A DNA stretch of 22,053 nucleotides, taken from contig CAJQND010000143.1 in assembly GCA_905479595.1 (NCBI GenBank), positions 1-22,053 on the forward strand, written 5' to 3'. Below are positions 8,127 through 14,615 of this stretch, piece by piece. This stretch comes from an uncultured Hyphomicrobiales bacterium (lineage in GTDB: Bacteria > Pseudomonadota > Alphaproteobacteria > Rhizobiales > CAJQND01). Position 1 is the first letter of the stretch. Every line of letters starts with the position of its first letter. The notes under the pieces are model-generated. The model had not been told where the DNA came from. It saw only the letters and a program-made list of their open reading frames with translations, and ran no database searches. The position numbers and the translations under genes are program-made.

Positions 8127-8975
8127 CTACCAAATCAACAATCCAGCGCCGGCATTGGCAAAGCCACCACGAGCCAACCCCAAAATTGCGCAAAAAACAG
8201 CAGCGAAAATCAAACCGTCTACCCGGTCGAGAATGCCGCCGTGACCCGGCAGAATTGCACCTGAATCTTTCACGCCAAAGCGTCGTTTGGCAGCACTTTC
8301 GAAAATGTCACCACCTTGGGAAATCACTGCAGCAAGCGCTGCCAGCATTGCCAGTTTACCACCTCCCGGCAGACCGGAATAATACGTAATAAATCCACTC
8401 GCAACCGCTGCCAGAAGCGCCCCGCCCACCAGCCCAGCCCAGGTTTTCTTCGGTGAGAACCGTGGTGCAAGTTTCGGCCCGCCAAAGATGCGGCCAGCAA
8501 AATATGCTCCGGTATCCGTCGACCAAATAACGGCGAACAACCAGATGACCGCAATCAACCCATATTGCGAGTCGGCCCGCAAAACGTAGAGAGCCGCCAT
8601 TGGCAGGGCGATGTAAGGCATTCCAAACCACGCCCATGGAAAACTGTCTGGCGCTGAGCGCCATGCAAACCCAACGCTCGCTCCCCAGCCAATGACAAGG
8701 AACAACCAGGCGGTCGCCACCAGTCCCAGTGTCAGGCAAAGTATTACCGCCAGAACCGTCAAACCATGCAACGCGGTTTGCAGGCTGCGGTTACGTTCGG
8801 GATAAATCAGCCGGCACCACTCGTTTGACATCAGCCCGGCGGCTAGAATGAGCATGGCAAGATAAGCCACACCTCCATACCAGATGCAGAAAATAACCAC
8901 CGGTAGCAACGCAATGGCGGCTCCGGCGCGCACCCCAAGGTCGCGCCATTTTCCTGGTGATGTGGTGTCGTTCAT
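8127..8975 (-). CDS. cdsA: phosphatidate cytidylyltransferase (CDP-diacylglycerol synthase)
   Basis: CdsA makes CDP-diacylglycerol from phosphatidate and CTP, the branch point to all bacterial glycerophospholipids, in the inner membrane. The 282-residue protein is almost wholly hydrophobic with about eight membrane segments. Near its C-terminus it carries the family signature, seen as SAAKRRFGVKDSGAILPGHG followed by GILDRVD. The ATG shares one base with the stop of uppS (TGATG), so the two are translationally coupled. There is no separate Shine-Dalgarno, consistent with reinitiation. dxr follows 16 bases after its stop. Confidence 0.96.
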   Translation of the reverse strand: MNDTTSPGKWRDLGVRAGAAIALLPVVIFCIWYGGVAYLAMLILAAGLMSNEWCRLIYPERNRSLQTALHGLTVLAVILCLTLGLVATAWLFLVIGWGASVGFAWRSAPDSFPWAWFGMPYIALPMAALYVLRADSQYGLIAVIWLFAVIWSTDTGAYFAGRIFGGPKLAPRFSPKKTWAGLVGGALLAAVASGFITYYSGLPGGGKLAMLAALAAVISQGGDIFESAAKRRFGVKDSGAILPGHGGILDRVDGLIFAAVFCAILGLARGGFANAGAGLLIW

Positions 8976-9754
8976 CAGGCTGGCGCCACACTGGCCAGTT
9001 TTACACCACCAAACCGGCGTTCACGCCCGTTATAAATTTCAATGGCACGATCAAGATGCTCAATAGAGAAATCGGGCCAGTGTTCATCAAAAAACACCAG
9101 CTCTGCATAAGCGCATTGCCATAGGAGGAAATTTGATAGTCTCTGCTCACCAGACGTGCGGATAACCAGATCAGGATCTGGAATGCCTGCGGTATCGATA
9201 ACCTCGCCGATACTGGCTTCTTCAATTGTTTCTGGATCGAGCCGGCCAGCAGCTGCCTCGCGCGCAAGGTGGCGTGCGGCGCGCGTTAGTTCATCTCGGC
9301 TGCCGTAATTGAATGCCATGTTGAGGGTCATCGCCTTATTGGCAGATGTGAGTTTCTCTGATCGCTCGATCAATTCAACCAGATCGGCTGAGTGGTTTTC
9401 GCGGTTCCCGATCACGTTGACCTTAACCCCGGCTGCGTGCAGTTCAGATACATCCTGATGGACGAAGCGGTGCAGCAAGGTCAGCAAGAACTTAACTTCA
9501 TCGGCGGGCCGCGACCAGTTCTCAGAGGAAAAACTGTACAAGGTCACATGCTCAATACCGCGTTCGAGCGCAGCTTTGACCGTGCGCCTTATCGCCTCGA
9601 CACCTTGCTTGTGCCCAGCAGAACGCGGCAAGGAACGGCGCTTTGCCCAGCGGCCATTACCATCCATGATAATGGCAACATGACGAGGCGGCTCCAGCTC
9701 ACCCTCGCGGGCGGGCTTTGTTGCCGTTTCAATGTTATAAGGGCTTACGCTCAT
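8975..9754 (-). CDS. uppS: isoprenyl transferase (undecaprenyl diphosphate synthase)
   Basis: UppS is a cis-prenyltransferase that extends farnesyl diphosphate with isopentenyl units to undecaprenyl diphosphate, the lipid carrier for peptidoglycan and surface glycans. The 259-residue protein has the family motifs HVAIIMDGNGRWA (catalytic D31), the SFSSENW stretch around residue 75, and the C-terminal signature IRTSGEQRLSNFLLWQCAY followed by ELVF and DFWP-like HWPDF. The N-terminal 20 or so residues are extra and polar. Shine-Dalgarno support for the ATG at 9754 is weak. It overlaps cdsA by one base and follows frr after 36 bases. Confidence 0.96.
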   Translation of the reverse strand: MSVSPYNIETATKPAREGELEPPRHVAIIMDGNGRWAKRRSLPRSAGHKQGVEAIRRTVKAALERGIEHVTLYSFSSENWSRPADEVKFLLTLLHRFVHQDVSELHAAGVKVNVIGNRENHSADLVELIERSEKLTSANKAMTLNMAFNYGSRDELTRAARHLAREAAAGRLDPETIEEASIGEVIDTAGIPDPDLVIRTSGEQRLSNFLLWQCAYAELVFFDEHWPDFSIEHLDRAIEIYNGRERRFGGVKLASVAPA

Positions 9755-9790
9755 GCCAATGAATTTTCAGACCGTACAGGTAGAATGTAC

Positions 9791-10354
9791 TTAGACCTGA
9801 ATGATTTCCTCTTCCTTTTGCGCCAGTGTCTCGTCCACTTTTCCTACATAGCTATCTGTGAGTTTTTGCACCTCATCGCCGAGGTCTCGTTGTAGGTCTT
9901 CGCCAATCTCACTATCTTTTTCCGCCTTTTTAAGGGCATCCATGGCGTGTTTGCGAATATTACGCACGGCGACCCGTGCCTGCTCGGCATATTGACCGGC
10001 AACTTTCGAAAGCTCGATGCGACGCTCCTGGGTGAGTTCGGGCAGTGGCACCCGGATCAACTGGCCGTCTGGCATCGGGTTCAGTCCAAGGCTTGATTCC
10101 CTGATCGCGCGCTCAACCGCCCCAACCAGGCCCTTGTCCCAAACCTGAACGGTGATCATGCGCGCTTCTGGTACAGAAATATTGCCGACCTGGTTCATCG
10201 GCATTTTCGAGCCGTATGCATCCACGGTAATCGGCTCCAGCAAACTGGTCGACGCACGCCCGGTGCGCAAGCCGCCAAATTCCTCTTTGAGCACGTCAAC
10301 GGCGCGATCCATTCTGTATTCGATATCGGTTAAGTCCAGCGGTTCGTCTGCCAT
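9791..10354 (-). CDS. frr: ribosome recycling factor
   Basis: RRF works with EF-G to split post-termination ribosomes. The 187-residue product has the expected L-shaped protein sequence: helical domain I ends (LRTGRAS near residue 29, ELTQERRIELSK near residue 107, VRNIRKHA near residue 130) around a small beta domain with VDAYGSKMPMNQVGNISVPE. The C-terminal helix is rich in Lys and Glu. GGAGAAAG lies a few bases before the ATG at 10354. It sits between pyrH and uppS, the standard proteobacterial order. Confidence 0.97.
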   Translation of the reverse strand: MADEPLDLTDIEYRMDRAVDVLKEEFGGLRTGRASTSLLEPITVDAYGSKMPMNQVGNISVPEARMITVQVWDKGLVGAVERAIRESSLGLNPMPDGQLIRVPLPELTQERRIELSKVAGQYAEQARVAVRNIRKHAMDALKKAEKDSEIGEDLQRDLGDEVQKLTDSYVGKVDETLAQKEEEIIQV

Positions 10355-10398
10355 TTTCTTTCTCCACGCTCATTTATCGTCTGTGTTGATTGGGGGTT

Positions 10399-11115
10399 CT
10401 ATCCCAGTATCACAGTATGTTTTCCCTCGCCTTGAGCTATCTTAACAACATTCCCGGGCTCGCGGATCGAAAAAACAATTACCGGTATGTTGTTATCGCG
10501 CGCAAGGGCAATAGCGGCCGCATCCATTATTTTAAGGTTTTGCGCCAGCACATCACCATAGCTTAAGCTTTCATAGCGCTTGGCATCAGGCACTTTTTTA
10601 GGGTCAGCAGAATAAACCCCATCAACGCTGGTACCCTTCATCAAGGCATTACACCCCATTTCAGCCGCCCGCAACGCAGCAGCGGTATCTGTGGTGAAAT
10701 AAGGATTACCGGTGCCGGCTGCAAAAATCACCACCCTGCCCTGCGCCAAATGGTTTAAGGCGGCGGGCCGGGTAAACGGCTCGCATACAGTTGGCATCGG
10801 AATTGCTGACATGGCGCGCGCTTCTAGGCCAGCCTGACGCAATCCACCTTGCAGGGCAATTGCGTTCATCACCGTGGCGAGCATGCCGATATAATCGGCC
10901 TCACCGCGGTCCATGCCCTGTGCAGCGCCCGCCATGCCGCGGAAAATATTTCCACCACCGACAACAATGCAAATCTCTGCGCCAAGTTCGCGTGCTTCAG
11001 CAACTTCCCCGGCGACTCTGGCGATTTCATCAACGTCAATGCCATGACCAAGCTTGCCCATCAGGGCTTCGCCAGACACTTTCAGCAAAATTCTTTTATA
11101 GGCGAGCTTCGCCAT
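10399..11115 (-). CDS. pyrH: UMP kinase
   Basis: PyrH phosphorylates UMP to UDP in de novo pyrimidine synthesis and is a hexameric amino-acid-kinase-fold enzyme. The 238-residue protein shows KRILLKVSGEAL at the N-terminus, the VVGGGNIFRG loop, RGEADYIGMLATVMNA, the FAAGTGNPYFTTDTAA segment that contacts nucleotide, and the KGTSVDGVYSADP motif. A strong GAGGAAAG Shine-Dalgarno precedes the ATG at 11115. An intrinsic terminator lies between tsf and pyrH, so pyrH may be served by read-through, its own promoter, or both. Confidence 0.97.
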   Translation of the reverse strand: MAKLAYKRILLKVSGEALMGKLGHGIDVDEIARVAGEVAEARELGAEICIVVGGGNIFRGMAGAAQGMDRGEADYIGMLATVMNAIALQGGLRQAGLEARAMSAIPMPTVCEPFTRPAALNHLAQGRVVIFAAGTGNPYFTTDTAAALRAAEMGCNALMKGTSVDGVYSADPKKVPDAKRYESLSYGDVLAQNLKIMDAAAIALARDNNIPVIVFSIREPGNVVKIAQGEGKHTVILG

Positions 11116-11159
11116 AGATCTTTCCTCAACATGTTTGCACCCGCATACAGCCAGATAGC

Positions 11160-11193
11160 AAAAAGGCTCTGACTATAAAGCCAGAGCCTTTTT
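11160..11193 (-). terminator. intrinsic terminator between tsf and pyrH
   Basis: A 7-bp stem (GGCTCTG at 11165-11171 and CAGAGCC at 11182-11188 on the plus strand) has a 10-base loop. It is flanked by five A residues on one side and five T residues on the other. Read in the direction of rpsB-tsf transcription, the stem is followed by TTTTT, so it should end part or all of that transcript before pyrH. Confidence 0.85.
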
Positions 11194-11265
11194 ACGCCCC
11201 TCACGCGATTCGCGCGCCCCGGCTTTTGTGCCAGTAAACCTAGGGTCATGACCCCAGAGTTTTTT

Positions 11266-12192
11266 CTAAGAACCGACCGCTGCAGCAACTTCGGCTGCAA
11301 AATCAGATTCTTCCTTTTCAATGCCTTCGCCCAGCGCATAGCGCACGAAAGCTTTGACGGCGACTGGCGCGCCTATGTCTTTTGCAGCGAGTTCCACTGC
11401 CTTGCCGACTGTATTTTCACCATCGATCACGAAGGTCTGTGACAGTAGCACAACTTCTTCATAGAACTTGCGCAACCGGCCTTCGATCATCTTGGCGATC
11501 ACTTCTTCCGGCTTGCCGCTGTCACGGGCCTGTTCAGCCAGCACAGCGCGTTCGCGTTCAACCACATCCTGGTCAAGCTCATCAGTGCTCACAGCCAGCG
11601 GGCTGGTAGCAGCAACGTGCATTGCGATCTGCTTGCCAAGGGCTGCGAGCTTGTCTGCATCCCCGGTGGATTCAAGTGCTACGAGAACACCAATCTTGCC
11701 CAGACCAGGTGCAACCTGATTGTGCACATACGATGCCACAACACCATTTTCGACAGAAAGCGATGCGGTGCGGCGCACAGCCATGTTTTCACCGATGGTT
11801 GCAACCACGTCGGTCAGGTGATCAGCAACACTCTTGCCAGCGCCTGGAAAATCAGTTGCCTTCAAAACATCAACATCACCATTTGCAGACAAAGCCAACC
11901 CGGCAATGGTTGCCACCATTTCCTGGAACTTGTCGTTGCGGGCGACGAAATCAGTTTCGGAATTCACTTCCACAACTGCTCCGCTAGACCCTTCAGATGA
12001 TACGCCAACAAGACCTTCCGCAGCAGTACGACCAGATTTCTTTTCAGCTTTGGCAATACCCTTGGTGCGCAACCAGTCAACAGCAGCATCCACGTCGCCG
12101 TCGTTTTCAACCAGTGCCTGTTTGCAATCCATCATGCCTGCGCCGCTTTTGTCGCGCAGTTCCTTCACCAGCTTTGCGGTGATTTCAGCCAT
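11266..12192 (-). CDS. tsf: translation elongation factor Ts
   Basis: EF-Ts exchanges GDP for GTP on EF-Tu. The 308-residue protein begins with the UBA-like domain (AKLVKELRDKSGAGMMDCKQ and ALVENDGDVDAAVDWLR). It then carries the core TDFVARN motif that contacts EF-Tu, followed by two dimerisation-type subdomains with HVAATSPL and the EQARDSGKPEEVIAKMIEGR segment. The C-terminal tail is typical for the family. GAGGATAG precedes the ATG at 12192 at good spacing. It lies 72 bp downstream of rpsB, the near-universal arrangement, and is followed by an intrinsic terminator. Confidence 0.98.
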   Translation of the reverse strand: MAEITAKLVKELRDKSGAGMMDCKQALVENDGDVDAAVDWLRTKGIAKAEKKSGRTAAEGLVGVSSEGSSGAVVEVNSETDFVARNDKFQEMVATIAGLALSANGDVDVLKATDFPGAGKSVADHLTDVVATIGENMAVRRTASLSVENGVVASYVHNQVAPGLGKIGVLVALESTGDADKLAALGKQIAMHVAATSPLAVSTDELDQDVVERERAVLAEQARDSGKPEEVIAKMIEGRLRKFYEEVVLLSQTFVIDGENTVGKAVELAAKDIGAPVAVKAFVRYALGEGIEKEESDFAAEVAAAVGS

Positions 12193-12264
12193 GACTATCC
12201 TCGTTCACATTAGATTTCAAAGAATGGCCCAGCGCTCATGGCCGGACCGTTTGTTTCAAACTTG

Positions 12265-13413
12265 TTAGCCTTTAACGAGCTCTGCAGCTTGGTCGAGCCA
12301 ATTGTCGCGCTCAATGCGACCTTTGAAAGCCAGGGCTTCGTCAATCTGGGCGATTTCCTGCAAGGTAAACGCGGCGATCTGGGAATAGTGGTAAATGCCC
12401 AAGCCGTTAAGTTTTTCTTCCAGAACCGGACCAACGCCAGTGATCTTTTTCAGATCATCAGCTTCGCCATTCGGAGCATCAAGGCCCTTGTAGGCATCAG
12501 CAGGTGTATCTGCTTCTGCAACGGGCGCTGGTGCTGCTTCGGCGGGTGCTGGTGCTGCTTCTGCAACCGGTGCCGGTGCTGCTTCAGCGGGTGCCGGAGC
12601 TGCTTCGACAGGTGCCGGTGCTGCTTCAACAGGGGCAGCTGGCGCTTCCTCGACAACGACTTCTGCCAGAACAACTTCTGGTGCGGGCTCTGCCATCGCG
12701 CCGATATCAACACCGGAGCTTACCTGTGATTCAGAAATACCATCCAGCGCAGAACGGGCAATGAGATCGCAATACAACACAATCGCACGGGCTGCATCGT
12801 CGTTTCCTGGGATCGGATGGGTAATACCGTCTGGATCACAATTTGAATCGACAATTGCCACAACCGGAATTCCAAGCTTTTTGGCTTCCTGGATTGCAAT
12901 TGCTTCTTTGTTGGTATCGATGACAAACATCAGATCAGGCACGCCGCCCATATCTTTGATACCACCAAGTGCTTTTTCAAGTTTGTCGCGCTCACGGGTC
13001 AGACCCAGAAGTTCCTTCTTGGTGAAGGGCTGTTGGTCTTGCGACAGCATATCTTCAAGGGTTTTAAGGCGCTTGATTGAATTGGAGATGGTTTTCCAGT
13101 TGGTCAGTGTTCCACCGAGCCAGCGGTGGTTCATGTAGTACTGAGCCGACTGGCCAGCAGCAACTGCGATGGTCTCAGCAGCGGCACGCTTGGTACCGAC
13201 AAACAACACCCGCCCGCCAGCAGCAACCACGTCGCGCACTGTAACAAGAGCCTGGTGTAACAAAGGAACGGTCTGCGCGAGGTCAATAATATGAACCCCA
13301 TTGCGCGCGCCAAAGATGAAGGTTTCCATCTTCGGGTTCCAGCGATGTTTTTGGTGACCAAAGTGAACGCCTGCTTCCAGCAGCTGGCGCATAGTGAACT
13401 CTGGCAATGCCAT
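12265..13413 (-). CDS. rpsB: 30S ribosomal protein S2 with C-terminal Ala/Pro linker and helix-hairpin-helix-like domain
   Basis: S2 binds the 30S body and helps recruit S1. The start is the ATG at 13413, with AAGGAG 8 bases upstream; an upstream in-frame start at 13545 lacks a ribosome site and adds unrelated residues. The protein is 382 residues, against about 240-260 for usual S2. Residues 1 to about 235 are a full S2 core (HFGHQKHRWNPKM, FVGTKRAA, NHRWLGGTLTNWKTI, PDLMFVID, IPVVAIVDSNCDPD, ITHPIPGNDDAARAI). Residues about 241-318 are an Ala/Pro/Glu-rich linker with heptad-like repeats (262-301). Residues 319-382 form a compact domain starting DDLKKITGVGPVLEEKLNGL, which looks like a helix-hairpin-helix module. 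A similar tail occurs on some alphaproteobacterial L21 proteins. Its role here is unknown. Confidence 0.95.
   Translation of the reverse strand: MALPEFTMRQLLEAGVHFGHQKHRWNPKMETFIFGARNGVHIIDLAQTVPLLHQALVTVRDVVAAGGRVLFVGTKRAAAETIAVAAGQSAQYYMNHRWLGGTLTNWKTISNSIKRLKTLEDMLSQDQQPFTKKELLGLTRERDKLEKALGGIKDMGGVPDLMFVIDTNKEAIAIQEAKKLGIPVVAIVDSNCDPDGITHPIPGNDDAARAIVLYCDLIARSALDGISESQVSSGVDIGAMAEPAPEVVLAEVVVEEAPAAPVEAAPAPVEAAPAPAEAAPAPVAEAAPAPAEAAPAPVAEADTPADAYKGLDAPNGEADDLKKITGVGPVLEEKLNGLGIYHYSQIAAFTLQEIAQIDEALAFKGRIERDNWLDQAAELVKG
12511..12630 (-). repeat. rpsB: 21-24 bp degenerate tandem repeats coding the S2 linker
   Basis: About five units encode [V/A]EAAPAP, with two units carrying an extra residue (VAEAAPAP-like), at residues 262-301 of S2. 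The DNA copies differ mostly at third codon positions, so the amino-acid pattern seems to be kept by selection. Copy number could vary between strains. Confidence 0.8.
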
Positions 13414-13735
13414 GCCGATAACTCCTTTTCCGGTTAATCCTCTGTGCGCGTTTGTGAGCTCGCGCCTTTCTCTATGAAGGCCACGAGGCACCGGATGGAC
13501 AAAACTGCTATGATGTAGAAGGTGCAGCCGCCCGTACGCACACATGTGTGATGGCGCGGCTTATAGGCGCAAATTGCAGGTATTGCAAGCGGCGAAACAG
13601 GCTGTCTTTTTGCATCTGGATTTGTTACCAACCCCAAGAACACAGACCTGCCGCTTTTTAATGCGAAAGCGCCACCAAACCGCATAAAACCACTGCGTCG
13701 CGTAAAGCTGGCCACAACACAGGAAAGACTTCGTC
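13414..13735. promoter_or_regulatory. divergent intergenic region between rpsB and the peptidyl-prolyl isomerase gene
   Basis: This 322-base stretch separates two divergent genes and must hold both promoters. I see no convincing gene or clear sigma-70 box pair. It contains a perfect 12-base palindrome CACACATGTGTG at 13539-13550 and an imperfect tandem repeat (TTGCAGGTATTGCAAG) just to its right. Open frames here have no ribosome sites or recognisable sequence. Confidence 0.4.
13422..13427 (-). promoter_or_regulatory. strong Shine-Dalgarno for rpsB
   Basis: AAGGAG on the minus strand lies 8 bases before the ATG at 13413 and decides that start over the upstream in-frame codon at 13545. Confidence 0.85.
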
Positions 13736-14572
13736 ATGAAACTTGAATTTACCCGCAATAAACGCGTCCTTGGCGCGCTCCTAATCGGTTCAGCGCTGAT
13801 TATTCCTGCATTCCTGCCAATGCCTCTTTCCGCACAGGATGCAGATAAGCCGATCGCAACCGTGGACGGCGATACGTTAACGGAAAAAGATCTTGAGCTA
13901 GCCAAGGTTTTACTTGGCAGCAGCCTGGAAAAAATGCCGGAAAAAGATCGTCGCAAGCAGATCATCAATGTTCTGGTTGAAACCTATCTTCTTGCCAATG
14001 CTGCAGAACGCTCCGGAGTGCGCGACACTGAAGCTTACAAGCGCCGCATCAAATTTCTCGACCTTCGCGCCTTGCGTGATTCTTATGTGGACTCAGAAGT
14101 GCGCCAGAAGATTTCCGAAGCAGATGTGAAAGCGCGCTACACCAAGGAAGTTACCAAACTCAAACCTGAAGTTGAAGTGCAGGCACGCCATATTCTGGTG
14201 CCGACAGAAGCCGAAGCCAAAGCCTTGGTCAAGGAACTCGACAATGGCGCGGATTTCGCTGAACTCGCCAAGAAAAAATCGACCGGACCAAGCGGACCAA
14301 ATGGCGGTGATCTCGGGTTCTTTGGACCTGGACGCATGGTGCCTGCATTTGATGCGGTTGTATTCAAACTTAAACCCGGCACCTATTCAAAAGATCCAGT
14401 TAAAACCCAGTTTGGCTGGCATGTAATCAAAGTCGAAAACACGCGCGAAGTTCCTGTGCCGCCGCTCGAAGAAGTCTCCGAGCCGATCCGCCAGCTGCTG
14501 GCCAGCGAACGCTATACGCAAGTTATCGAAAACCTGCGCAAAAACGCCAACATCCAGATGCATGAGAAGTAG
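13736..14572 (+). CDS. periplasmic parvulin-type peptidyl-prolyl cis-trans isomerase
   Basis: This is a SurA/PrsA-like foldase predicted to assist folding of exported proteins. The 278-residue protein has a signal peptide (positive N-terminus, hydrophobic residues 11-31, likely cleavage after LSA at residue 33). A helical N-domain with a KPIATVDGDTLT segment typical of SurA N-domains follows. A single rotamase domain covers about residues 145-245, containing VQARHILV (H152), GADFAELAKKKSTGPSGPNG, DLGFFGPGRMVPAFD and TQFGWHVIKV. A C-terminal helix follows. SurA of E. coli has two rotamase domains; here there is one. AGGAAAG precedes the ATG. The gene faces away from rpsB and converges on dnaE. 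Its presumed clients include BamA-dependent outer-membrane proteins, by inference only. Confidence 0.92.
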   Translation: MKLEFTRNKRVLGALLIGSALIIPAFLPMPLSAQDADKPIATVDGDTLTEKDLELAKVLLGSSLEKMPEKDRRKQIINVLVETYLLANAAERSGVRDTEAYKRRIKFLDLRALRDSYVDSEVRQKISEADVKARYTKEVTKLKPEVEVQARHILVPTEAEAKALVKELDNGADFAELAKKKSTGPSGPNGGDLGFFGPGRMVPAFDAVVFKLKPGTYSKDPVKTQFGWHVIKVENTREVPVPPLEEVSEPIRQLLASERYTQVIENLRKNANIQMHEK

Positions 14573-14582
14573 GCAACTCATC

Positions 14583-14615
14583 TAGGGTAAGAGCCCATTA
14601 CCGGTTCTTACCCTA
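14583..14615. terminator. stem-loop shared by the converging isomerase and dnaE genes
   Basis: A perfect 10-bp inverted repeat (TAGGGTAAGA at 14583-14592, TCTTACCCTA at 14606-14615) has a 13-base loop. It begins 10 bases after the isomerase stop and includes the dnaE stop codon. It lacks a T-run on either strand, so it may act as a weak terminator or as a 3'-end stabilising hairpin rather than a classic terminator. Confidence 0.5.

Noticed and set aside
7670..8389. Plus-strand open frame spanning the dxr-cdsA junction
   Set aside because: It covers two well-supported minus-strand genes in antisense and its Cys/His/Arg-rich translation looks like noise.
13414..13545. Longer S2 start at 13545
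   Set aside because: The added 44 residues (MCAYGRLHLLHH...) do not resemble S2, and the strong AAGGAG lies directly before the ATG at 13413.
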